From: Pseudeuparius sepicola
Lineage: Eukaryota; Arthropoda; Insecta; Coleoptera; Anthribidae
DNA length: 64,000 nt
Reading direction: 5' to 3'
NCBI GenBank assembly: GCA_963920635.1
Contig: OY987300.1
Span: 58,487,415 to 58,551,414 of the forward strand
Shown: positions 1 to 11,329 of the stretch, piece after piece
Layout of the letters: each line of letters opens with the position of its first letter
How positions within the stretch are numbered: the first letter of the stretch is position 1
Translations under genes and position numbers: made by a program
The notes under the pieces: model-generated
The model's input: only the letters and a program-made list of their open reading frames with translations
What the model was told of the DNA's origin: nothing
Database searches by the model: none

Positions 1-2679
1 GCATATACTTACCCATATATTTACTATAATACCTATTCTGTGGAGTATTTCTAAAAATAATTATTATTTTCTTCTATCTGCGTACAAAACATTAGATTAA
101 TTTCACAAATCATTTATGTTAGGTTAAATCTTCATCTTATTCCACCATATTTTCTTAATGGTTTCACACTTCGAGTATTTAGTCAACATTTTATTTAATA
201 AAGATTCATTAAATCTTATTAAAATACATACATACATACAAACAGGGCAAGTTAAATAAAAGCTTTGTAGAAAATATAAATTTTTGACCGGCAAATTTTC
301 ACAACTCTAGGCGCCATCTATTGTTAAAGAGTGTATACATTATTTTCTTTTCTATGCATTCAGTATATGTGTTTTACTTGCCTAGCTGTGGAAATTCCTT
401 CTTGCATTTGTATTTAGAAGCAATAAAATTAAATTTAAGAGTATAATGTAGAATAAACGAACTTTCCGTTTAGTTGGAAGTCAAAACCAACTTTTATTTT
501 GTATGAATACCAGGATGCATACTCCAAATCGACATACTAAGTCACAGATCAACGAAAACTGCTATAATAAATTTTAGCAAGATGTTTTGAATAATTAGTA
601 ATAGATGCATAGGTGCTAATGGAAAAAATAGCCAAAGTATAAATCTCTACATAACTATCTGAATTATTTCTAAAAATTGCATACTACCAAACGGTTGAAG
701 TATTAGTTAACAAAATTACTTTAATAACCAAGCACCGTAAAGAAAATAGGCATTCCGCTTTCCAATCTGACTACTTGATTGTAGGAGCACCTCATTTGAA
801 TTAGACAATGCTGTGGAAAACCGATTTTTCAGGGCTATCTGTTCATTAACAAAGGTGAAAGATAGAAGAGGTTTACGAAGGTTCTCACTCATACCTTATT
901 AATTACTCTTCCTAGTAACATTAGTTTCCTCTCATTCAAGGCAGGCGTTTAAATTTATTAGGAAGATAGCATTTAAAAGCGTTATTTACATAGGATTACC
1001 GAGGAAGAGCGATCGCTATTTCTTCATTTACAAGTTGTACGGTATCGCCTTACAGACAGAAGCAGTGTCGGGTTTCGCTTAAATTTATGGCTCCCCATAA
1101 CATTAAATTACGACGAGTTAAGAAGTAATTTGTTCATCTGTTACAACCCACCACAGTTTCGAGTCTTTGCCACGTTGTTGTCTACACGTGCCGGGGGGAG
1201 TTTGATAATTTATTGTTGTATTTTGTCATATAGTCCGCGTGTAACTAAACACCGGTAACATTTCTAAATATTATGCCGATGTTCGTAATTTGTCAAGCAT
1301 GTTTTATCTGCCTACGTACATACAATTTTGAAAGTTAACAAATGCCCATACAGTCAACATCTAATTAGTTTAAGACAAATCCAGCATAAAAAGACATTTA
1401 GATGTAGAATGTTTCCAACCTACACAATAGACAATACAAAAATGAAACACCTATACTTAGAATATCACCTATTGCATGAGAAATAAAAATATGGAATAAA
1501 ATAAAAAAATCAAAATTTACCAAAAACGAACACGGTACAGTCTACATATTGCATGTGGAACGAGATATGGAATTACTGAAGAACAAAATTAGTCACCTTC
1601 GAATTGACTATAGTTATAGGAACACGTTGTCATAAGCGAGAAAACGAAGAGACATTGTCGCACACTATGCATAGCATTCTTTATTAAAATCTAGGACAAA
1701 GCTCTTCTATCTGTTAGGCCATTATCAGTGTCACCTACGAGTCGTAGAATTGTAGAAGAAAAGTTTCCAATAAACATTAAACGATACGAAGTTTTCGAAA
1801 ATTAATTGCAGGAGATTGGCTTACATAGGTACATCAGATTGTCCCATATTATGTGCAACTTTGTTATTTTTGTGTTTATATTGTTTATTGTTTATATTTT
1901 TGTACATTTTTTAATTTCACGGCAAGTTACAAATTAATTTTGTTTAATACAATTTTGCCGGGTGCAGTTTGGTTTTACTTTCTTTGCTAGAATCATAGAA
2001 GAACCTATACCTACTACGACGTAGGGTCTTCTATGGTAGAATTCACAAACGTACAAAAATATAGTCCATCTCATACCAAATAACAAAGTTGTATAACGCA
2101 CACAGTGGCGGCCCAGGGGGCCTAAGTTTTGAAGAGAAAAATAACACACTCGTATGGTCAATTAAAAAAAAGGTGAGTACCGACGAGGGTATCTACTTCT
2201 GGCATGGGCTTTTTTATGTTTTGTTCTTAGTAGTAATTACTTGCATATTTAATATAAAAAGTGCATAAATCATAATATGCAAATATCTAAATATCATTAC
2301 CATTTGACAATTATTCAAAATGTCAGTAGTTTCATCACACTGTATGGGCAAAAAGACTTTTTTATTTATTTACTATCGACTTTCTTGGCGACAAACTTCC
2401 AGCATGCTGTTAAAATTTCATTTTGCACCGTTTTTGATGAACCCTTGAATCCGTAGAAGTTTTTAAATGTTCTTTAATAATAAACTAGGATGTAAAATCC
2501 ATTAATAATTCTACAAATATACCAAGATTTTGAGAGTCTTCTTCTTCACCGTGCCCTCATAACGCTATTTATTCTATAGTTTGCCACAAAGTTGTATGCA
2601 ATTTCATTATTATTTATAAAATATATTTTTTTTTGTCCACGACTTAGTTACGTTCAATAGTATTTTGCCGGTACGTGGA
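1..2679. other. No gene recognised; AT-rich intron sequence
   Basis: I see only short chance ORFs, a short CATA repeat near 222-241 and scattered AT-rich DNA. A segment near 2105-2122 (CAGTGGCGGCCCAG) resembles the terminal sequence of some DNA transposons but has no matching partner nearby. Confidence 0.5.
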
Positions 2680-2691
2680 GGCAATATTAAC

Positions 2692-2883
2692 AATAAGGAT
2701 GTAAGATTAGCGAGTGTAAATGTAATAATTACAAGAAAAGGTGATAATCAAATCATGCCTATCTTTTGATTTGGTTAATGTTACACCGTACCGATGATTG
2801 CCAAATAGCATGAAACACGTGTATGCGGTTACTAGTTTTTTCATTTTGTTAACTTTGAGTGTTTGCCCATTATCACCTTTTTT
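2692..2883. mobile_element. Short fold-back element, 12-bp flanking repeat (A-type copy 1)
   Basis: A 192-bp element flanked by identical 12-bp direct repeats, GGCAATATTAAC at 2680-2691 and 2884-2895. It begins with about 55 bp in one orientation (GATGTAAGATTAGCGAGTG and on), then switches to the reverse complement of the same family unit (from CAAATCATGCCTATC to CCCATTATCACCTTTT). It has no coding capacity. The same unit appears four times in the larger element at 15015-16180. Confidence 0.8.
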
Positions 2884-2895
2884 GGCAATATTAAC

Positions 2896-3938
2896 CTTGC
2901 CTAAAAATGCTATATAGTTCTGTAGAACAATTCATGTGCCCAACAGAAAGCTCGTGTTTTTTATATTTTCGTATACATATATTATGTTTTAAATCTTTGA
3001 ATCCTATTCTAGACCATGTCTTATCCACTCCTTTATGAAACAGAAAACAGGAAAAATAATTTTTCGAATCGCAACAGACAGAGACTATTCAATTCCAAAG
3101 TAAAAGGCCGGACCACATAACATGGTTTTGGGGCTTAAAATCCAAGAGCCTTCTCGTATGCTACAACCGCGTATAAAATGCGGCGGAAGCAGCCCCCAAG
3201 CGACGATTTTAAGTTATCGGTTGCATCAGGCGTTGCGGCAAGAACAAGGAAGAAAAATATTGAATATAGCCAGTAGGGGAAATAAATTATTTTTCCCATC
3301 AGAGCCCCTATGAACGAGCCGCCACTGGACGAGCTTATTGGACAAGTTGTACGTAAGCTAGTCTCCTTCAATAATTGTAGAGTGTTTCGTACCCTTCAAT
3401 TTTTATTTGAAGTTTTTTTTTCTAAAATCGAAAATAAAGAAGATAAATAATCAAACCCATCTTAAGTATAAACCAATTCAAGATTAGCAATTGTTTCTTT
3501 TAATCATGAACTATAGTAAAACGTGTCGCATCTATGATCACCTCGATTGTAGAAGATTGTTATAGGATCAACAGAAATATAGCAGAATACAGGATTGTTT
3601 GCTATTAAAAAACCCTTTGATGGAGCTTTCTATAAAACAATGCACCTTCAACCACCCAGCAAGATATTGTACCTATGTTCCCTATCGCCAAAAAGTATCT
3701 AGAAATACTTAAGTACCACATATAGACAAGAAAGTATTCAATAAGATGACAACCACTGCAGTAAAGTGAAAAAAAAATAGGAATAAATAAAAATATCCAA
3801 ATTATTGCAAATAACATGTAAACATACCTACATTATAAAAGAAACAACATGTAAACATACCTATACATTATACCAGAAACAAAGTATCAGACATACAAAA
3901 TGATGGAGTTTAAGTCGGTGGTATTTTTGTTCTACAGG
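2896..3938. other. No gene recognised
   Basis: AT-rich sequence. A short stretch at 3180-3365 has relatively balanced composition and could be a fossil coding fragment (it reads EPPLDELIGQVVRK in one + frame), but stops interrupt it and no family is recognised. A 20-bp-scale near-duplicate (AACATGTAAACATACCTA) occurs at 3813 and 3847. Confidence 0.4.
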
Positions 3939-4600
3939 GTGAGTCGAAGTTAAACCGCCATACTCAAAATTTGAGTAGTATTTTTAAAAATAAATGGGGT
4001 TCTTCATATAACATTTTGTCCAAAAACGCTTCGTTTTCGACATAGAGGGCGTCAAAGTTTTCTTTTAAAAACAGAAAAAAAATAGTATTTTCGGTTACAT
4101 TTATAATATCGAGTTGAAAATTGGTACTTTTATGTTTTCTGGGACGGCGATTATGAAGTTTCTATCAACTTTCTTCTAGCCGCTAGAGGGCGTTATTGGC
4201 TACGTCGTTACTTTCGAACAAAAGTGTTTTAAACTTTTTTGTCGTTGAAAAATCTGCATTTTATACAGCGGAATATTAAATTACATTCGATTTTGAACAA
4301 AAAATGTCTCTTGTAAAAATACGAAAACCTTAACCGTTTTCATGAAAAACGCAATTTTGTGTCGCGGTGCGCGTGAATTCGAAAAAATTAAAATTTCGTA
4401 GTAGGCTGAGAAATGGGATTTATTCATTTGGAATTCTTTATTTACAGTAGGTATTGTCCTAAATTAACAATTTTTGTGAAATTAGTAATAAAAAGAACTT
4501 TAACCAAGACAACTTTATTATAATTTTTTCGTTATGTTATGTTGACTGACGTATTAATAAAGACTACTGACGCCTGTCAAGTTTGACAGTTCTATGCCTC
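3939..4600 (+). mobile_element. One-ended MITE remnant (CAGGGTGAGTCG end)
   Basis: Starts with TACAGGGTGAGTCGAAGTT, the type of terminus shared by the TA-targeting palindromic elements in this window. I found no matching inverted end, so the length is uncertain. Non-coding. Confidence 0.35.
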
Positions 4601-5103
4601 GCCCCATATGATTTTCGGAGACAAAAAACAATGGAAAACATATTGTTGGCTATCAGCGCCATCTATATTACAGAATATTAAAGCTATAGCCGTGAGAAGT
4701 CCTATAACTATACGTCAGAATTCAAAAAATGCTAAGAAAAATCTACCTCAAGCACATAAAAAATTGCCTTTAATAAATCTACTATTGCCGAACTTGTATA
4801 ATCTTTTATAAATTTTGAGTTTATGCATGGAATGTTTTTTTTTTTAAACAAGAGGAATCAAATATTGGAAATGTTTGTGCAATATATGTGCAAATTGCAA
4901 TATAATGGTTTTGAACATCATAGATTCAAACCCATTATTTATATCGAGCCCAAGAATGTCATTGTACTTAGTTACATTTATCAATTTTTCAACTGAAAAA
5001 ATATTTTCATTGTACAAGTCTTCTTTGATTAAGTCTACAGTTTCCAGCTTACAAAATTTTACTACGACTTGCTTAAAAGTTCATTCGATTGAAAGTTTAT
5101 ATT

Positions 5104-5841
5104 AAAAGCTGAAACCATTTTTGCGCTTCTTGAAATAAATAATATTTACAGCTTTATAGTTTTAAGTTCGAGAAGTTCATTTATAGTTTTATATGTTTTT
5201 GTTTTGGTCGCAAGTTTATTGTTTCGAGGTATATATTTTAAGAAATATTCTATAACAGCAGGACATTGTTCCAAAATTCTCTCTGCTGCGGGTTTTAGTG
5301 TCAGCCAACGAGATGGAACATGCTTTATAAAAGAGTGCTTTGGAACTTTTTTTGATTGTCTCAAAATCGTAACATCTCGCAGGCCTGTTCTTAAAAAATA
5401 ATAAATTGCTATTACCAAATCTGCAACATTTTCTCCAAATTCTTTTAGACCTTTTGGAAAAAATCACCAATAGCATGCAAACTGCATGTTCTAATATCGA
5501 TTAAACCTTTTTTTCTCATTGCCAAACGGTCAGTACTAAGAGTACGCATTACTTTTTTATTGACACTAAGGCCCATCTGAACCTAACATCAAAAGAACAT
5601 TTATATCTAACTGATAAAGAACAACAGCTTCTCGAATATACTTCAAAATGTCATCTGCAGAGGCATGTTGGATAAAAAATGTATGAAGATGTTTTCTTGA
5701 TTTCGGCCAGAGCAATACTTTTATTTGCAATTTCTTTTCAGAAGCTTTATTTGTTGTCTCGTCATATAACAAACTATAATTTTCTAAATATACATATTTT
5801 TTTTGAAATTTGCAGTAAAGTGTCCCAAAATCGTCATTAAA
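5104..5841 (-). pseudogene. hAT-like transposase fragment (RNase-H-fold part)
   Basis: Minus-strand remnant of a cut-and-paste transposase. Readable pieces, in order: LLYDETTNKASEKKLQIK, then FFIQHASADDILKYIREA and LGSDGP, a frameshift, VNKKVMRTLSTDRLAMRKK, then CSLHAIGDFF and a stretch including GENVADLVIAIYYF and SRWLTLKPAAERILEQ. The YDETTNK / SDGP-VNK / SRWLTL series is that of the hAT-like transposases found in many insect and zinc-finger-MYM/SCAN-like genes. The N-terminal third is absent: coding runs straight into non-coding element sequence near 5800. There is at least one frameshift and a premature end near 5147, so it is inactive. Family assignment is from memory. Confidence 0.75.
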
Positions 5842-7185
5842 CCCAAGTAGCATTTTTAGTGGTTGCCACGTAACGACCACTACCGTAGAAACTTTAAAGT
5901 GTTTATCACTAGTGGCCGACACGTTATAGGAACCTTTCTATAACGTGGCTGCCACCAAAATGGGGAACAATTGCTAACTGTGCTATTACACTTCATAGTT
6001 ACTTTCACCATTTGAAAGTGGCGGCCACGTCACAAACGCCACTGGAGCCACCATCATCTCTACACGCGCGAGTGTCAATTTTCATAACCTCAACATTTCG
6101 GGAACAAAGCATTCGCAACGACTATTAAAATACAAATTCTTTATTTCGTGTTAAGATACTTACATTAAGCATAATAAGACAAACAGGTACTTACATAGTA
6201 CATATTTTACCTTTAGTTAAAATCTCGAAATAAATTTCCAATAATAAATCCACAATAACAAACACTTATTTAGGCGAAGGTTTCATTCAAGAATTGGTCC
6301 ACCGAGTAAAAAGCATTGAGTAGCAAAAATTACTTAATAGTTTTAAATTTTGGAAGTGGCAGCTCAGAGTAGGTACTGTGTGGTAGCTTCTTAAAGATTC
6401 TTATCCCTAAGAAGCTTACACCGCTGTCACACCTCTTCAAGCGACAATATTCTGGAAGCAGGTCCTGCTTTCCCAGAGTGTAATATGCACATAATCGTGT
6501 CGTTCATATTGACTATTCGACTAAACACTATACTCATATTTAAATCACACACATCGAATAATTAATTCAAAGAATGAACACTAAATCTCACTGCACTATG
6601 ATCACCACATTGACACCGCGTTGGCAGAAATATGCACGCGCATTCAGCAAAACAGCAAGGAAGCCTCACTTGATAGTGACGGTCACTATAGAGTGAATTT
6701 TGATGGTAATGATAACTTTGTAGTGGCTTGGATGTCATATGCGAACGTGAAAATCTCTTCTACAAGTGGCAAAAACTTGGCGATGACCACCAGTTATCAC
6801 CAACAAGTTTCGCCACATTCAAGGTTTAGTAGAGGTGACCAAAACGTGGCCGCCACTATCACGCGCACGCTAAAGTTGTCGCCACTTCTAAGATATATTT
6901 TAGTGATACAGTTTGGTTGCCGCCACTTCCATTTTCCACTTTGAAAGCATAAGAACTTTTAAGGTGATTTTCGGTAGTAATCTCGACGTTCCAAACACCT
7001 TAAGCACCACTAAAAAGTTATGAAACTATATAGTGACTACTAGCGGTGAAATCGACGTGATTGCCACTATTTGCGTAGAAAATAAAGTAAATCTTACTGC
7101 AAAGTTGTATATTTAGTGGTGATTACGTAATGGCCACTCGGTAGAAGTGGCGATATAAGTTTTCATCACTACGATGCTACTCGGG
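5842..7185. mobile_element. Inverted-repeat DNA element inserted in the hAT-like copy
   Basis: Ends are CCCAAGTAGCAT on the left and the complement of CCCGAGTAGCAT on the right. Removing the segment rejoins CGTCATTAAA with AAAGCTCAGAAATCG, which is contiguous (CGTCATTAAAAGCTCAG) in the sister copy at 26.48 kb and in the inverted copy near 32.54 kb, so this is an insertion. Target duplication is short (2-3 A). Both ends carry many scattered GTGGC/GCCAC motifs. The 107-codon ORF inside (6621-6944) runs through these motifs and is not a recognised protein. Confidence 0.75.
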
Positions 7186-7740
7186 AAAGCTCAGAAATCG
7201 GCACTGAAGTTATCCATTTTGTACGATTTTTTCAATAAGTAGGCCTTGGCAAGATGTAAATATCAAATGTCAGACGCGGAGCCGTCGCCCGTCAAAAGTG
7301 ACCAAATATACAAAACCCGGCCAATAAAGGCCCATTTAACTATTCGTATACATTGCGAAATTGTTACCTAGAGCAGCGCAATCTATCAGTATACATATTT
7401 TAGTAGGTTTGAATATCAATAAATTTATTACGGAAGCTGCACAACAAGCAGCAGTTTGGTTTTTCTGTTCGAGGGCGCCGTACGTCATTATACCTGACCT
7501 AGGTAGAGCGATCGTCAAAGTCAAGCAACGTCGCGCGCAGTCGGTTCATGGACGGGTGATCCCTTATTATTATTTTCTTGCCTAATAAAACATTTTTTTT
7601 CCGATTTCAAAAAAAATATAATATGTACCTCGGCACTGAAGTTCTTTTTATGACTCATGTGGTTTATTTGCCTCGGACAGAGGCCTCGGCAACTAAATTC
7701 CACATGAGTCATAAAAAGTTGAACTTCAGTGCCTTGCTAC
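7186..7740. mobile_element. Non-coding end of the hAT-like element, copy 1
   Basis: Shares about 500 bp with the copies at 26.5-27.0 kb and (inverted) 32.0-32.55 kb, including GTACGATTTTTTCAATAAG, a TACCTAGGTAGAGCG-type segment and GGGTGATCCCTTAT. The outer end is a small palindrome: CGGCACTGAAGTTCTTTTTATGACTCATGTGG facing its complement, then CTTCAGTGCC and TACATAAATAACT. It belongs to the same element as the transposase fragment at 5.1-5.84 kb. Confidence 0.75.
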
Positions 7741-7818
7741 ATAAATAACTATTATTAGTGACTTTAATCATACTCTTTGGGCAAATTAATTCTCTCACCT
7801 TTGATATCAGACACCAGC

Positions 7819-8715
7819 GAAGTGCGGGTATTGCCGCCCACTTAAGCAATATTACTGATATAATGGCCAATTTTTCAGCTACGGCGAAAATTAATATATG
7901 AGTATATAGTATAATTGTTTGGCTAGTGTAATTTAAACTTGAAACCCTCCATTTACTTCGTTTACTATGAGTTTTTTAATATTTGTTGGATTGATAGTCT
8001 TGGGCGGAATTTGCCTAAATAGTGGTCAATACCGCCCACCGAGAGGTTAATACCGCCCATTAGTGGAAATGGCAGAAATAACTATACAAGGCGCATTTTA
8101 GGTATAAAAATTATTTTTATTAAACAGAAGAATACATTAAAATAACACAACCAACTCTATTCTATTTAGGAAGGAATAATAAGAATATTCTTATTGGCAA
8201 TAATCACATATAAAATGCCTCTTCCCTTTTCCGTTTTGACGGCATTTATGGCACTTTCCAGTTGCTGTGTTGACCATGTTGCCTTCGTTCTTGGCTTCTT
8301 GTTTTCCTACAGTTTAAATTCGTTATTCTAGAACATGCGGGTAATACGGCCCATATTAAAATATGTAGTATAATACCGCCCACCGTTGGGCGGTATTGCA
8401 CGTCGTTGGCCATTTTTGTTTTTATATCCACTTTCTTTAATTTATTAAAGATATTATTAAAAACGATTGATAGGCAGGTATAGTAATAAATGGACTATAG
8501 TTACATGCAATATCCAACAATTTAGAACAAAAATAAGGTACTTACAGCTTATATTCTAGAACCTGAAAACTATAAAAACGCCACATGCACACACATTGGG
8601 GTCGGTAGAAAAACTACGTCACTTGAACAGAGTTGTCAGATTTACCGTAATACTCATAATAAGAGATTTATACTACTGGGCGGTATTATCCGGTGGGCGG
8701 TATTACCCGTACTTC
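7819..8715. mobile_element. Palindromic element with CCGCCCA motif array
   Basis: Outer ends GAAGTGCGGGTATTGCCGCC and the complement of GAAGTACGGGTAATACCGCC. Several further TAATACCGCCCA-type motifs lie inside on both strands (about 8030, 8050, 8385-8400, 8680, 8693). No coding capacity or clear target duplication was seen. Probably a non-autonomous DNA transposon with subterminal transposase-binding repeats. Confidence 0.65.
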
Positions 8716-9342
8716 CCCATATTTTGGAAAAATAGGGCCCCAAGCCAAAAGTTGTCACGTACGATACTTGTCTTGGAGATATTGAAAAAAAATATATTTC
8801 AACCATTCGCATTCACGAAAGGTGCTTTCAAGTATTTCCTTTAGAGCTACTACCGATTCAAATGATTGATTTTTGCTCAAAATTCTAAGCACCCATAGAA
8901 TTTCTGCCACGCGACAGTAAAACTTTTTTTTTCGCATGCATAAGAATATAATAATATATGTTATCACTTTCTGTTTTGCAGGTCTTTTCCCACGTTTTAA
9001 TAGTGCAGCCATTTATATCCTCAATAAAAATCGGGTTTATAAATATGCGAAATAAACAAAACTATAGTTAAATTATCGTACCTTTCTCATTTAACCAAGC
9101 AACATTAAATTTGCACGCCGCCATGTCACAATTATTTTGACTTATTGCACAAAACAGATTAAGTTAGGTTTGAGAGACATGACAGAAAGGCAGAAAATTC
9201 TGTTACATCCACAGACATATTATTATAAAAAAGTATGGTTACGTCGCGCAACTGAGAGGAAGGAGAGACATTTTGTCAAAGCCTTCTCCGTGTTACAAGC
9301 CTGCGAAGAAAAATATAATCGTCTAAAATTATGAAAAATATA

Positions 9343-11329
9343 CAGTGTGTCCCATTTAAGGACTGACCACTCCTGTTAAATTTTTTATTATTAGCTCGAT
9401 TTTCATAAACTTTTTTGTTAGATTAGCTTCAAAAATGGCATTAAATGTATAATTCAGGTGCCTCGTGCGTTAAGTTCATGGCCCACTGAGACGGTGTTTT
9501 AGTGCTGAAATTTCGAGAATTACTATTAGGGATTTTTTTAGAGGGAAATAAATGCCTGATTCTTATTCAGCGTTGTTCGAAACCCAAACGTACCATATTG
9601 CATTACCGTAGCTCTACAGGGTGTTTCAAAATTTTTAGTGCCCCACTTTAGGAATGGTCACCCCTGTAAAATTTTTATTTATAGCTCGATGTTCATAAAC
9701 TTTTTTTATTGGGTAGAGCGTCAAAAATGGCATTAAATGCATGTTTCAGGTACCTCGTGTGTTAAATTCATGGCCCACTGAGTCGGTGTTTTAGTGCTGA
9801 AATTTCGAGAAGTACTATTAGTGATCTTTTATATGAAAATTAATGCCGGATTCTTATTTAGCGTTGTTGGAAACCCAAACGTACTAATTTGCATTACTGT
9901 TGCTCTACAGAGTGTTCCAAAAAATTTAAAAGGAAAAGTAACGCTATTAGATTCTTATACGCAGTGATATGTTTGAAACAAAAACGTCCCAAATTGTAAT
10001 TAATTTTCTTAATTTCTGGTAACGTTTTACACTAAAATATTACAACAAAATTATTATTTTTCAATTATTAATATCGTCAAATACATGAATAAACAACACA
10101 ACATAACATAAACTCAAATTTCAGTCATTTCAATTAGTCCTCCATTTTGTAATACAAATTGGTACCTTTGGGTTTCCAACAACGCTAAATCCAGCATTAA
10201 TTTTCCTATAAAAGATCCCTAATACTACTTCTCAAAATTTCAGCACTAAAACACCGTCTCAGTGGGCCATGAATTTATCGCACGAGGCACCTGAATTATG
10301 CATTTAATGCCACTATTAAAGCTCTATCGAACAAAAAAAGTTTATGAAAATCGAGCTATAAATAAAACTTTTACAGGGTTGCTCAGTCCTTAGGTGGGGC
10401 ACTAAAATTTTTGAAACACTCTGTAGAGTTATGGTAATGCAAATTGGTACTTTGGGTTTCAAACAACGCTGAATAAGAATCCGGCATTTATTTCCCTCTA
10501 AAAAAATCCCTAATAGTAATTCTCGAAATTTCAGCACTAAAACACCGTCTCAGTGGGCCATGAACTTAACGCAAGAGGCACCTGAATTATGCATTTAATG
10601 CCATTTTTAAAGCTATATCTAACAAAAAAAAATTCATATACAAGTCGAGCTATAAATAAAAATTGGTGCCACTGTAGTATGCGCTCTACCTGCGTTACCC
10701 TACTGTAGTCTGCGCTCTACCATATTTTAGTGTAATGTGCGCTCTACCTGCAATATTTTAACATATAATTTAATAAAAAAGAAATAAAAGACAATGCAAG
10801 TTTTAATGATATTTTTAAATATGAAATGAATATTGCAATACATTACCAAAATTATTAGATACATGCAATATACAATTATTACTCACAAAAAACCTATCTA
10901 GGTATATACAATTCGAATATCATTTAAGAAGCTTAGGAATACGTCAGGTTAGTTTTTCCGCAATTAATAAACAATAGCAATAAATAAAACGTGTTAATAA
11001 TGGGAGATTTAAATACTGACCACAACCCTTTGCTTTACTTAATTTGTTTTCTTAACAATTGATACTTGATTATTATCTGGACAGGTAGAACACATATTAC
11101 AGTACAATACGATTCAGGTAGATCACCTAAAATATCATTAAAACTTACATCGTCTTTTACTTCTTTTTTATTAAATATATGTTAAAATATTGCAGGTAGA
11201 GCGCACATTACACTAAAATATGGTGGAGCCGTAGAGCGCAGACTACAGTAGGGTAACGCAGGTAGAGCGCATACTACAGTGGCACCTAAAAATTTTACAC
11301 GGTGGTCAGTCCTTAAGTGGGACACACTG
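9343..11329. mobile_element. Nested palindromic MITEs, TA target (CAGTGTGTCCCA ends)
   Basis: Outer ends CAGTGTGTCCCATTTAAGGA and its near complement, each abutting TA. Inside is a second palindrome of the same family, 9617-10423, with CAGGGTGTTTCAAAATTTTT ends. Both share subunits such as GGCCCACTGAG, GGTGTTTTAGTGCTGAAATT and AACCCAAACGTAC, repeated forward on the left and inverted on the right. A third element (10665-11286) sits in the right arm. Non-coding. Confidence 0.75.
10665..11286. mobile_element. Palindromic MITE with 8-bp target duplication
   Basis: Ends GGTGCCACTGTAGTATGCGC and its exact complement. Identical 8-bp flanks, TAAAAATT, lie at 10657-10664 and 11287-11294, and removing the element restores the host MITE sequence seen in its paralogous arms. 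Each terminal arm (about 90 bp) contains the motif GCGCTCTACC three times. An 8-bp duplication fits hAT- or P-type integration. No transposase inside. Confidence 0.85.

Noticed and set aside
6621..6944. 107-codon ORF inside the 5842-7185 element
   Set aside because: Runs through an array of GTGGC/GCCAC motifs; no known domain.
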